Shown here in pieces: positions 9,201 through 16,022 of a DNA stretch of 20,104 nucleotides. The translations under genes and the position numbers were made by a program. The notes beneath the pieces are model-generated. The model saw nothing but the letters and a program-made list of their open reading frames with translations, had not been told where the DNA came from and did not search any database. The stretch covers positions 1 through 20,104 of the forward strand of contig JASHTQ010000411.1 of NCBI GenBank assembly GCA_030040475.1. The letters run 5' to 3'. Source of the DNA: Streptosporangiaceae bacterium (lineage in GTDB: Bacteria > Actinomycetota > Actinomycetes > Streptosporangiales > Streptosporangiaceae). Position 1 is the stretch's first letter, and the number at the start of each line of letters is the position of its first letter.

Positions 9201-9780
9201 TCTCCTTGCCGAAGATGTCCTGGTAAGTCGCGGCCGCCTTGAGCGCCTGGTCGTACTGGCCCAGCCGCAGCCGGGTCTGGACCGCGCTCGACGGGCAGCC
9301 GGTGGTCGCGACGATCCCCTCGTGGTGCTCGGACAACAGCTCGTCGTCCATCCGCGGCCACTTGCGGTAATGGCCCTCGAGGGAGGCCAGCGAACTGATC
9401 TTCATCAGGTTCCGCAGGCCCTGCGCGCTGACGGCAAGCAGCGTCATGTGCAGGTAGGAGCCGGACGCGGAGATATCCCCGCCCAGGCCGGTGGCCTCGT
9501 CGGCCTTCCGCTGGTGCGGCTCACCCCAGAACACGGGCTCCCGGTGCATCCGGGACACCGGCGCGACGTAGGCCTCGATCCCGAGGATGGGCTTGAGGCC
9601 GGCCGCGCCGACCGCCTTCTGGAACTCGTACGCGCCGAACATGTTCCCGTGGTCGGTCATGGCCAGCGCCGACATGCCCAGTTCCTGGGCTCTCGAGGCC
9701 AGCTTGGCGATCTTCGCGGCACCGTCGAGCATCGAGTACTCAGTGTGGACATGCAAGTGCACGAAGGAGTCGCTGGCCAC
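6202..9780 (-). CDS. dnaE1: DNA polymerase III alpha subunit (replicative, DnaE1 type)
   Basis: The catalytic subunit of the chromosomal replicase, 1192 residues, normal for DnaE1. The N-terminal PHP domain keeps all nine expected metal ligands: H10, H12, D19, H44, E69, H79, C162, D230, H232. Intrinsic PHP 3'-5' proofreading is therefore predicted, as shown for mycobacterial DnaE1. The polymerase palm carries PDVDLDFD (catalytic D428, D430) and KMDFLGL (D590). GPGRGSATGS (~384-393) and GVHAAGVILS (~544-553) are family hallmarks. The fingers (SAYGFNKSHTAGYG), helix-hairpin-helix and OB-fold region (VRLAGIVTGVTKKVTKNGD) follow. GTG 9780 starts MASDSFVHLHVHTEYS with a GGGAAGGGAT purine run upstream. 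No degeneration is seen. The region downstream of the stop holds the inverted-repeat terminator. Confidence 0.99.
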   Translation of the reverse strand: MASDSFVHLHVHTEYSMLDGAAKIAKLASRAQELGMSALAMTDHGNMFGAYEFQKAVGAAGLKPILGIEAYVAPVSRMHREPVFWGEPHQRKADEATGLGGDISASGSYLHMTLLAVSAQGLRNLMKISSLASLEGHYRKWPRMDDELLSEHHEGIVATTGCPSSAVQTRLRLGQYDQALKAAATYQDIFGKENYFLELMDHGIPIEAAVRADLLRIARHLNLPVLVTNDSHIVTADQASAHDALLCVGTNSQLDDPNRYRFTGEGYYLRSAQEMWAVDSSDAWVEGCKNTLLVAERVESYDEVFAYRDLSAKFPVPDGETEMTWLRKEAYRGAVLRYGDPVPGHIMERIEFELSVIEQMGFPGYFLVVADICRYARENGIAIGPGRGSATGSMVSFVTRITELDPIEHSLLFERFLNPERISMPDVDLDFDERRRGDMIRYVTEKYGKENVSLIITYMTIKSKAAVKDAGRVLGYPFAVGEKITKAFPPAVQGKEIPLSAIFDDGHSRHAETTELRKLYDEDADVKKVIDTARGIEGLIRGTGVHAAGVILSSEPLIDVMPMHQRPDDGARITGFNGPDCESLGALKMDFLGLRNLTVLSDAVQNVQANRGIELDMLKVPLDNAKAYELLAAGKTLGVFQLDSTMMRDLTKLMAPTRFEDVSAVLALGRPGPMEAKSHINYALRKSGQQKVVPVHPELAAALEPILGETYHLVVYQEQVMAIARALAGYTLGGADILRRAMGKKKKEEMDKQWSLFSSGMKQNGYSAAATQAIWDVLLPFSAYGFNKSHTAGYGMVSYWTAYLKANYPAEYMAALLTSVGGSKDKMAVYLAETRRMGVKVLPPDVNESQLRFAAVGDDIRFGLGAIRNVGEGVVEGIVQTRQQRGGYTSFHDFLSKVPLAVCNKRVVESLIKAGAFDSLGHPREGLFQVHEQSVDAVIGVKRNEAMGQDSLFGPSSDIEVGAAFEVTVPAAEWSPHVKLAFEREMLGLYVSSHPLDGVEVLLERSRDHSIADILEGTDVSGSVRLAGIVTGVTKKVTKNGDVWALVGLEDHEAAVEVACFPTTYQLYSPVLVADAVVSMTGKIRKQETNDGTVTVSLSAEKIEVLDVAAAQAAGAQPVTLSIREEKITPPLTQELKHILMAHPGRTPVHLSITRPGAAKPLRVNLTKFTIDPTGSFMADIKSLLGSAAVEV

Positions 9781-9894
9781 GTGATCCCTTCCCCGGAGCC
9801 GCCCTGCCGATCCTCCAACCCTAGCCCCAGGCGGCGGTGCGACGGTGCTCTTACGGCGCGTGCCGCGAAACTTCTTGGCGCGGCCTTCTCCTGG

Positions 9895-9936
9895 GCGTCT
9901 CCGGGCGTATCCGGAGCGTCTCCGGGGCGTCTCCGG
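9895..9936. repeat. GCGTCTCCGG short tandem repeat, four copies
   Basis: GCGTCTCCGG occurs at 9895-9904, 9916-9925 and 9927-9936, with GCGTATCCGG at 9905-9914, giving a 10-11 bp period. It is about 115 bp upstream of the dnaE start. The irregular period argues against coding. Confidence 0.85.
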
Positions 9937-10160
9937 CGGCCGGGGAAAGGCACGTGGGGAAACTGTTATTATACCATTATGATGGAATTGTAAATTGGTG
10001 GGTTATGGTGGCGCGGCGGGGTTGGCGGTGCGGGTCCTTTTCCGTTATGGCTGACGTGGGAGCGGGTATTATCGGCTTGTCCGGGGTGGCGGCTAGGGGC
10101 TCGCGGGGCTGGCGGGATCGCTTGTGGGGAGCGCTTCTGGGAGCCTGGCTGTCGGGCTGT

Positions 10161-10202
10161 TGGGCGAAACGGTCCTGGGCGAAACGGTCCTGGGCGAAAC
10201 GG
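10161..10202. repeat. 15-bp tandem repeat TGGGCGAAACGGTCC, 2.8 copies
   Basis: Copies at 10161-10175 and 10176-10190 are identical, and a third (10191-10202) stops after GAAACGG. The unit is a multiple of three, but no credible gene surrounds it. Confidence 0.9.
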
Positions 10203-10488
10203 AATCCGGAATGGCTGGGTGCAGAACGTTCGGCTGGGCATTTCGGCGGGCGTGATCCGGCGCTGGCGACCGCGGCGCCGGCTGTTGCCACGCTGGGCTT
10301 ATGCTTTCCGGTGAGAGCTTCTTTACGCATTACCCGCGGATTCCCGGCGGGTCAAGATGGGCGCCATTGCCGGACCATTTTCCGGATCTGGCCCATATCT
10401 CGGGTCATGACGGCCTCGCCTGCCGACGACGTGCCTCGTTCGCCACTCCCCCGGAAGCCAGGCGCATCGGCCGGGCTTGCACGGCAGT

Positions 10489-10526
10489 GGCCGCGGCCGC
10501 GGCGGCTGCCGCTGCCGCTGCCGCGG
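10489..10526. repeat. GCC/GCT-type triplet tract with CCGCGG palindromes
   Basis: A run of GCC, GCG and GCT triplets (GGCCGCGGCCGCGG, then CTGCCGCTGCCGCTGCC). It would encode poly-alanine in one frame. It probably arose by slippage and may fold on itself. Confidence 0.8.
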
Positions 10527-10578
10527 AATGAAACCCGGCTTTCAGCACCCTGGAAGGTCGTGGAACCCGGGTTTCATT
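10527..10578. other. 12-bp perfect inverted repeat downstream of the FMN reductase gene
   Basis: AATGAAACCCGG (10527-10538) pairs exactly with CCGGGTTTCATT (10567-10578) across 28 bases. It lies about 100 bases past the FMN reductase stop, so it could be a terminator for that minus-strand gene, though no T-run follows. A protein-binding site or a mobile-element relic are alternatives. Confidence 0.5.
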
Positions 10579-10649
10579 ACCGTCGGGGCGCGACCCGGAT
10601 GCCCCGGCTGCATCAGCAGCTGCCCAGCGCCGCACTGGCACCACGCCTG

Positions 10650-10683
10650 GGCGGCTTTCAGGACCGGGCGGCCTTCAGGACTG
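10650..10683. repeat. 17-bp tandem duplication across the FMN reductase stop codon
   Basis: GGCGGCTTTCAGGACCG (10650-10666) and GGCGGCCTTCAGGACTG (10667-10683) match at 15 of 17 positions. The second copy holds the stop codon of the FMN reductase (10675-10677); the first is outside the gene. Confidence 0.85.
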
Positions 10684-11316
10684 GGCGGCGGCCAGGGCCG
10701 CCCTGGCGCGGAACGAGCCGGGAATCAGTTCTCCTCCGGCACGCGCCTTTTCCAGCGCCGCGGACCACCAGGCGAGGTCGTCGAGCATGACGTTCAGGCG
10801 GATGTCCGTCTCGAGGCTGGCCGGCTCGTCCCTGTCGTCGAAGGCGGTCCCGGCGAAGGGGATCACCACCGTGTTGCGCAATGGAACGGCCTCGGCCTCG
10901 AGGAACACGTGAGCGAGATGCTCGATCGCGCGGATCCCTCCCCCGACGCCGTTGCTGTAGCCGACGGCCGCGACCGGCTTGTTCCGGAACCCGAACGAGA
11001 GCCACACGCTGTCGATGGCGTTCTTCAGGACGGCCGGAACGCTGTGGTTGTACTCGGGGGTGAGGACGACGAAGGCATCGGCCTCCTTCACCTTCTTGTT
11101 CCACGCCCGCACGATCGGCTCGGAGTACGTCGGATCGCTGAGGTCGCCGATCGTCCCCATATGCTCGGCAAAGATCGGCAGCGGCCAGTCGCGGAGGTCG
11201 GCCAGTTCGGCGTCGAAGGCGTCATGCGCGGCGACCCGGGACATGAGCCAGGGCAGGACGCGGTCCGCCAGTCGCCCGGGGCGCGTGCTCCCGACGATTA
11301 CCAGTACCTTCGACAT
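10675..11316 (-). CDS. NADPH-dependent FMN reductase family protein (flavodoxin-like fold)
   Basis: A 213-residue cytosolic flavoprotein of the SsuE/azoreductase/chromate-reductase type that transfers electrons from NAD(P)H to flavin and then to quinones, azo dyes or a partner monooxygenase. The N-terminus VLVIVGSTRPGR (residues 4-15) holds the FMN phosphate loop. PEYNHSVPAVLKNAIDS (87-103) is the family signature covering the isoalloxazine, and FRNKPVAAVGYSNGVGGG follows. The length is slightly above the usual ~185-200. ATG 11316 has GGAGGG about six bases upstream and fits the family start; the longer frame to 11367 does not. It is divergent from the MarR gene, the classical layout of a MarR-controlled reductase responding to quinone or electrophile stress. 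The electron acceptor is unknown. Confidence 0.93.
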   Translation of the reverse strand: MSKVLVIVGSTRPGRLADRVLPWLMSRVAAHDAFDAELADLRDWPLPIFAEHMGTIGDLSDPTYSEPIVRAWNKKVKEADAFVVLTPEYNHSVPAVLKNAIDSVWLSFGFRNKPVAAVGYSNGVGGGIRAIEHLAHVFLEAEAVPLRNTVVIPFAGTAFDDRDEPASLETDIRLNVMLDDLAWWSAALEKARAGGELIPGSFRARAALAAAQS

Positions 11317-11350
11317 CGCGCCCTCCGTGATCAGTGGATGTGTCCTGCCA

Positions 11351-11403
11351 GCTAGTACATGTAGCATAAATTATTGGTGCTTAGCAAACTATGTACCGAG
11401 GTA
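11351..11403. promoter_or_regulatory. Palindrome-rich divergent promoter/operator (FMN reductase / MarR)
   Basis: The AT-rich divergent gap holds GCTA-N7-TAGC (11351-11365) enclosing TACATGTA (11356-11363), TGCT-T-AGCA (11378-11386), and TACC-GA-GGTA (11394-11403). On the minus strand TATGCT fits a -10 for the reductase, with TAGTTT 17 bases upstream. These are reasonable operator candidates for the adjacent MarR protein, so autoregulation and control of the reductase are inferred. Confidence 0.55.
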
Positions 11404-11413
11404 GCATTGCTTC

Positions 11414-11881
11414 GTGGCAGAATCAGGGGCGATCACCGACCAGCAGATCCTGCCGCTGATCAACCACCTGGCCCGCGTCGCGCGTCGCGCTACCGATACC
11501 TCGGTACCCGACTGCCTTCGCCCCAGGCAGCTTGTCGCGCTCACGCTGCTTGACGGGCACGGGCCCGTCAGCCAGCAGGCGCTGGGAGAAGCGCTGCGGC
11601 TAGACCCCAGCAACGTAGTCGGCCTGCTGAACGAACTCGAAGAACGCGGGCTGGTCGTCCGCCGCCGGGACCCGGCCGACCGGCGCCGTCACATCGTCGA
11701 GCTTTCCGCGGCCGGGGCGGGCGAACTGGCCCGCACCAGCTCCCGGCTCCGCCTGGTCGAGGACGAGCTGCTCAAGGCCTTGAGCGCGGAGGACCGGGCC
11801 ACGCTGCACAGCCTGCTTGTCCGCGTCGTCGGGGTGGCGCCGCCGACCTGCGACGCCCCCTCGTGCGGTGAGGAGGCCTGA
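11414..11881 (+). CDS. MarR-family transcriptional regulator
   Basis: A 155-residue winged-helix repressor expected to act as a dimer. The helix-turn-helix spans about PRQLVALTLLDGHGPVSQQALGEALRL (35-61) and the recognition helix is DPSNVVGLLNELEERG. The wing DPADRRRHIVELSAAG is diagnostic of MarR. A C-terminal dimerisation helix follows (LRLVEDELLKALSAEDRATLHSLL). The C-terminus carries two cysteines (PTCDAPSC), which might serve as a thiol redox sensor; this is inference. GTG 11414 is the start; there is no strong Shine-Dalgarno, so leaderless or near-leaderless translation is plausible. It most likely controls the divergent FMN reductase. Confidence 0.93.
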   Translation: MAESGAITDQQILPLINHLARVARRATDTSVPDCLRPRQLVALTLLDGHGPVSQQALGEALRLDPSNVVGLLNELEERGLVVRRRDPADRRRHIVELSAAGAGELARTSSRLRLVEDELLKALSAEDRATLHSLLVRVVGVAPPTCDAPSCGEEA

Positions 11882-11921
11882 CCGGAGCCACGGCTGGGTC
11901 CTTGTCACAGGCCGGCGCCGG

Positions 11922-12626
11922 TCATGCCGCTGTCGCGGCGCAGGTTTCGGCCGCCGCCGTGATCAGCTGCGTCACTTCGGCGGGGTGGGAGACCATGGCG
12001 ACGTGGCTGGAGGGGACCTCGATGGTGGTGGCGCCCATGCGGCTGGCGAACGATCGCTCCGCGTCGGGCGGAATGGCCTGGTCCTGGGTAGCGACCAGGT
12101 ACCAGGAGGGCAGCGATTTCCAGGCGGGAACCCCCATCACATCGGTGAAGGTGGAGCCGGCCAGGGCCTGCTGGACGGCGTGCATCACCTTGGCCTGGAC
12201 CGGGTCCACGTCGGCGGCGAAGTGATGGACGTAATCGTCTTCCGGGATCCAGCCGAAGCCTTGCTTGTCGGTAAACAGGTGCGCCAGCGCCGGTGGGGTG
12301 GGCCCCTGGGATAGCAGCGCGCCGAGCAATTCGCCCTCGTCGAGCCCGAACGCCGCGATATAAACCAGGCCGGCCACGTTGGGGGCATCGGTGCCCAGGG
12401 CGGTCATGATCTGGCCGCCGTAGGAGTGCCCGGCGACGATCGTGGGGCCGTCTTGGAGTTCGAGTACCTGGCGCAGCCGGGCGACGTCGTCGGCCAGCGC
12501 GGTCATCGGAAACTGAGGCGCGGTGACGTGGTAGCCGTCAGCCTGCAGCCGCTCGATGACGCCGCTCCAGCACGAGCCGTCGGCCCAGGCGCCGTGGACG
12601 AGGACGATGTTGGGCTTGGTATCCAT
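11922..12626 (-). CDS. Alpha/beta hydrolase (esterase/hydroxynitrile-lyase-like)
   Basis: A 234-residue cytosolic alpha/beta-hydrolase of the EstC/MES-like group. The oxyanion-hole motif is HGAW (11-14), the nucleophile elbow GHSYGG has Ser68, the acid is probably Asp182 (ATQDQAI), and the catalytic His208 lies in SSHVAMVSHP. The catalytic triad is complete. The lid is small. Substrate not deducible; relatives hydrolyse short-chain or aromatic esters. ATG 12626 is chosen because GAAGGGA lies nine to ten bases upstream; GTG 12644 would have its purine run directly adjacent. It is convergent with the MarR gene (40-bp gap). The neighbouring opposite-strand fragment is a broken relative. Confidence 0.92.
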   Translation of the reverse strand: MDTKPNIVLVHGAWADGSCWSGVIERLQADGYHVTAPQFPMTALADDVARLRQVLELQDGPTIVAGHSYGGQIMTALGTDAPNVAGLVYIAAFGLDEGELLGALLSQGPTPPALAHLFTDKQGFGWIPEDDYVHHFAADVDPVQAKVMHAVQQALAGSTFTDVMGVPAWKSLPSWYLVATQDQAIPPDAERSFASRMGATTIEVPSSHVAMVSHPAEVTQLITAAAETCAATAA

Positions 12627-12710
12627 GGCGGCGATTCCCTTCACTTCCTGTGACGATGGTCATTTGCTGCCATGCTGGCGCGCGGCGAGCAGGCCGGGGT
12701 ATCCGCATGT

Positions 12711-12735
12711 TGACTGCACCTGCCGGATGCAGTCA
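12711..12735. other. 8-bp inverted repeat TGACTGCA / TGCAGTCA
   Basis: TGACTGCA (12711-12718) and TGCAGTCA (12728-12735) form perfect arms around nine bases. It lies exactly where recognisable hydrolase homology starts (12737), so it may mark the deletion or insertion point that cut off the N-terminal half, or it may be an operator left over from a lost regulator. Confidence 0.5.
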
Positions 12736-12736
12736 G

Positions 12737-13045
12737 GTTGCCAACGTCAAGGCGCTGGTCTACGTGGACGCCTTCGCGCCCGCGCAGGGCCAGACCATCG
12801 GTCAGCTGGTCAGCGACTACCCCGGCTCCTGCGTGCTGCCTGCCGCGAACGTGACCGCGCAGCCCTACCCCGGTGCCCCAAGGGCGCCGTGGATGTCTAC
12901 GTCAAGCAGAGCGTGTTCCCCTCCTGCATGGCCAACGGTCCGCCTGCCAACGAAGCAGCGGCGCTCGCGGCCACCCAGCGGCCGCTGACGTCCCTTGCGC
13001 TGACCCAGAAGTCGGATGCCGTAGCCCGGCTCGCCACGCGGGAGG
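12737..13045 (+). pseudogene. Truncated, frameshifted alpha/beta hydrolase fragment
   Basis: Frame one reads VANVKALVYVDAFAPAQGQ, TIGQLVSDYPGSCVLP and ends its homology at QPYPG near 12874. Homology continues in another frame from 12877 with PKGAVDVYVKQSVFPS and ANEAAALAATQRPLTSLALTQKSDA. This is the cap and central part of an alpha/beta hydrolase of the same broad family as the intact neighbour. The nucleophile elbow half upstream and the Asp/His half downstream are missing. One frameshift and both ends lost make it a clear pseudogene. The fragment is on the opposite strand to the intact hydrolase and is too different from it to be a recent copy. Confidence 0.78.
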
Positions 13046-13065
13046 GACCAGTCAACAGACTGGTC
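13046..13065. promoter_or_regulatory. Operator-like palindrome GACCAGT-N6-ACTGGTC
   Basis: A perfect 7-bp inverted repeat with a six-base centre, typical in size and symmetry of a TetR-type operator (ACCAGT..ACTGGT). It lies about 85 bases upstream of the LAL regulator start. No TetR gene is in the window, so the binding partner is unknown. Confidence 0.5.
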
Positions 13066-13148
13066 ATTTGACTGACCCGGCGGGGCGCCGCGCTCTTTAG
13101 GTTGGGGTCAGGAACCTTGCCAGGGTCCCAGCCGCCGCCCGGGGCCAG

Positions 13149-16022
13149 GTGCGGAAGGAGGTCTGCACCGTCGACACCTCCGCCTCACGCGTACGCACGG
13201 CCGATGGTCCGGGCGCGCCGGGCCGACGCGGGCTGATCGGGCGCGACGCCGAGTTGGCCCAGTTGAGGGCGCTGGTTGACCCTCCCCCCGGCGAAGGCCA
13301 CGTGCTGGTGGTGCTGGGCGACGCGGGGATGGGCAAGACCGTCCTGCTGGCCGATGCGGTACGACAGGCCAGATCGGCGGGGCTGCGGGTGCTGTCGGTG
13401 ACCGGCCGGGAATCGGAGCAGGATCTGGCGTTCGCTGGGTTGCATCAGCTGCTGCGGCCGGTGCTGGCTCAGATTTCCGGCCTCCCCGAGCGCCAGGCGA
13501 ACGCGTTGCTTGGCGCGCTCGGCCTAGCCGCGGATCTCGTCGCTCCGGATCGCCTGTTGACCGGCATTGCCGTGCTTACCCTGCTGTCCGACCTTTCTGG
13601 GGACCACCCGCTGCTGGTGGCTGCCGACGACGCGCAGTGGCTGGATCGCGGCTCGCTGGACGCGCTCGCCTTCGCCGCCCGGCGGCTGGAAGCAGAGCCG
13701 CTGACGCTGCTGCTCGGCGCGCGCGGGAACCTGCCGCCGCCCGGGTTCGAGCGGGATTTCCCTGAACTGCTGCTGGGGCCGCTGAGCACCCCGGACGCCG
13801 GGCGGCTACTCGATGCCGGGCCGCACCCGCCGCGCGGCCGGGCCCGGGAGCAGGTGCTCGCCCAGGCGGCCGGCAACCCCATGGCGCTCGTCGAGTTGGC
13901 CAAGGTGATCGCGGCCGACCCGGCGGCCGGGCGGCGCTGCGCCGCCGAGCCCCTGCCGCCCACGCAGCGGCTCGCCACCGTCATCACCGGCCGCTACGGC
14001 GCCCTTCCCCGCGCAACGCAGGAGGCGCTGCTGCTCGCCGCGGTCGCCGACAGCCCGGACCTGCTGGCGCCGGCCATTCCCGGGCTGACCGCCGCTGCCC
14101 TCGCCCCCGCGGAAAAGGTGGGCCTGATCAGGGTGGATAGCTCGGGGCCTCAGTTCAATCACCCTCTCGTCCGCTCCGCGATCTATCACGTCGTTCCGTT
14201 CGCCGAGCGCGCCGCCGCCCATCGGAGGATCGCGGACACGCTTCGCGACCAGCCCGACCGCTACGCGTGGCATCTCGCGGCGGCCGCGCTGGAACCAGAC
14301 GGGCACGTCGCCTCCATACTGGAGGAAACCGCCACCCAGGCGCGGCAGCGTGGCGGCGCCGCCGCCGCAGCGCGCGCCCTGGAGCGCGCGGCCGAGCTCA
14401 GCCCCAGCGAACCCGATCAGGTCCGGCGGCTGCTGGCGGCCGCCGCGCTCGCCCTAACCGCGGGACAGGGAGACTGGGTACAGGATCTGGCCAACCAGGT
14501 ACTTGAGGTCACTGCGGACCCGGACCTGCGCATCGCTGCCCGGCTGCAGATCGGCTGGGCACACGTGTGGTCCGGCCGGGAGGCCGACGCGCTAGCCGCG
14601 CTGATCTCGGTCGCGCAGGAGGCATCGGATCGCCTGCCGGTCATCGCCTGGGACGCCATGGCGCTGGCCGCCACCGTCGTGTATCAGAGCGGTGACCGGC
14701 CGGGCCGCCAGAAGTTGCTGAGCACCCTTGGCTGCCTGAAAGAGCCGGTGCCGCGGCCACCGGACTGGCCAGCTGAGACCGCCGACCTTGCTCGGGTGTG
14801 GGTGCAAGCATGCACGGATCCGTTCGGGAAAAGCACCGAAACCGTCCGCCGCCTGCGGAAATGCGCCGAAACCAGCACCCGCTTGCACTCGGCAGCCGAC
14901 CGGGCTCCGACCGACGCCGGCGGACTCGGCGCGTCCGCCTGGCTCCTGGACGAGAGCGAGCTCGCGGTCACCCTGCTGCGGGGTGCCCTCGGCAGGCTGC
15001 GCGCTCCCGGCATGCGCGCCCGTAGCGGGGGCGCGCTGTCCGCACTGCAGTGGGCGTGCATCGATAGCGGACGGTGGGACGAGTCGCTCGCGACGGCCCG
15101 GGAGGCTGCCGATGCAGCCGCCGCGTACCGAATGGAAACGGTCGCCGCGGCGGCTGACCTCGCCACGGCGACCGTGCACGCGTTGCGCGGCGACGGCGAC
15201 CGGGTTCTGCCGCTGCTGGCCCGCGCGCTGGCCACCCTCGACGCGCCGGAATACCGGGCCTTCGCCGCCCGGGCCCGCCACGCCGCGGGCCTCGCGGCGC
15301 TGGCCGAAGGCACCTACCTGACCGGCTACGCCCAGCTCGGCCAGCTCTTCGACGCCGACGGCACGCCGCTGCACTGGCACGTCTCCTACCTCGGGATCGC
15401 CGACCTTGCCGCCGCCGCGGTCCGGGCGGAGCGTCACCTCGAGGCGCGGGCGCTCGTGGAACGGGCACTGGCTCAGGTGCATCCGGCGCCCGGGCCGCGG
15501 CTTGAACAGCTTGCCGCCCGCGCCCGTGGCCTGCTCGCCGAGCCCGCCGACGCCGAGGCTCACTTCACCAAGGCGCTGTCGGATCCCGCCGGGGATACCT
15601 GGCCGTTCGAGCGGGCGCAGCTGCGGCTCGACTACGGGGAATGGCTCAGGCGGCAGCGGAGGATCAACGACGCCAAGCCGGTCCTCACCGCGGCCCTGCA
15701 GACGTTCCGGCGCCTCGGCGCCGCACCCTGGACCCGTCGAGCCGAGGCGGAACTGCGAGCCTGCGGCGTGAGCACTGCGGCCGCGCCCGCCGCACCCGGC
15801 GCGCTCGCGGACCTCACCGCGCAGCAGCGCGAGATCGTCATCCTGGCCAGCCGCGGCCTGACCAACAGCGAGATCGCCGACCGCCTGTTCCTCTCGCCCC
15901 GCACCGTCGCTTCGCACCTGTACCGCTCGTACCCCAAGCTCGGCATAGCAGGCCGCCACCAGCTGCGCGACCTACTCGACCAGGCCACCGACCCGCACGG
16001 CGCACCACTGCCCTGCGGCTAG
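13149..16022 (+). CDS. LAL-type transcriptional regulator (AAA ATPase + LuxR HTH)
   Basis: A 957-residue large ATP-binding LuxR regulator. A N-terminal AAA_16 domain (GLIGRDAELAQLRALV, ~28-43) has the Walker A GDAGMGKT (57-64) and Walker B LLVAADDAQWLD (155-166). A long TPR-like helical middle (about 380-870) follows for inducer or partner sensing. The C-terminal LuxR/GerE HTH is LTAQQREIVILASRGLTNSEIADRLFLSPRTVASHLYR, ending in SYPKLGIAGRHQLRDLL. The length is typical. GTG 13149 is the only conventional start near the beginning of the domain; the strong GGAAGGAGG run (13153-13161) lies inside this start. The regulon is unknown. The gene follows the broken hydrolase and the palindrome, and converges on the decayed genes to its right. 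Confidence 0.93.
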   Translation: MRKEVCTVDTSASRVRTADGPGAPGRRGLIGRDAELAQLRALVDPPPGEGHVLVVLGDAGMGKTVLLADAVRQARSAGLRVLSVTGRESEQDLAFAGLHQLLRPVLAQISGLPERQANALLGALGLAADLVAPDRLLTGIAVLTLLSDLSGDHPLLVAADDAQWLDRGSLDALAFAARRLEAEPLTLLLGARGNLPPPGFERDFPELLLGPLSTPDAGRLLDAGPHPPRGRAREQVLAQAAGNPMALVELAKVIAADPAAGRRCAAEPLPPTQRLATVITGRYGALPRATQEALLLAAVADSPDLLAPAIPGLTAAALAPAEKVGLIRVDSSGPQFNHPLVRSAIYHVVPFAERAAAHRRIADTLRDQPDRYAWHLAAAALEPDGHVASILEETATQARQRGGAAAAARALERAAELSPSEPDQVRRLLAAAALALTAGQGDWVQDLANQVLEVTADPDLRIAARLQIGWAHVWSGREADALAALISVAQEASDRLPVIAWDAMALAATVVYQSGDRPGRQKLLSTLGCLKEPVPRPPDWPAETADLARVWVQACTDPFGKSTETVRRLRKCAETSTRLHSAADRAPTDAGGLGASAWLLDESELAVTLLRGALGRLRAPGMRARSGGALSALQWACIDSGRWDESLATAREAADAAAAYRMETVAAAADLATATVHALRGDGDRVLPLLARALATLDAPEYRAFAARARHAAGLAALAEGTYLTGYAQLGQLFDADGTPLHWHVSYLGIADLAAAAVRAERHLEARALVERALAQVHPAPGPRLEQLAARARGLLAEPADAEAHFTKALSDPAGDTWPFERAQLRLDYGEWLRRQRRINDAKPVLTAALQTFRRLGAAPWTRRAEAELRACGVSTAAAPAAPGALADLTAQQREIVILASRGLTNSEIADRLFLSPRTVASHLYRSYPKLGIAGRHQLRDLLDQATDPHGAPLPCG

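Larger units (their letters stand above)
9781..10674. other. Gene-poor region with short repeats and an AT-rich island
   Basis: About 894 bases between the dnaE start and the FMN reductase stop. Open frames cross it on both strands, but none gives a recognisable protein; their products are Trp/Arg/Pro-rich and lack family motifs. It holds four repeat structures listed separately and an AT-rich island (9964-9998, around TTATTATACCATTATGATGG). It must also contain the dnaE promoter. A small RNA or a short unknown protein is possible but not supported. Confidence 0.6.

Noticed and set aside
6187..9993. A 1268-codon open frame on the plus strand opposite dnaE
   Set aside because: It is the GC-rich antisense shadow of dnaE; its product is a monotonous V/G/D/R/H-rich sequence with no family motif, while the minus frame is an unmistakable DnaE1.
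9837..10790. A 317-codon plus frame in the gene-poor interval, with SWAKR repeats
   Set aside because: No ribosome site, no recognisable domain, erratic composition, and it overlaps the end of the FMN reductase gene; the repeats are better explained as slippage.
11882..11921. CCGGCGCCGG palindrome between MarR and hydrolase genes as a terminator
   Set aside because: Only 10 bp with no loop or T-run; such GC palindromes are frequent by chance at this base composition.
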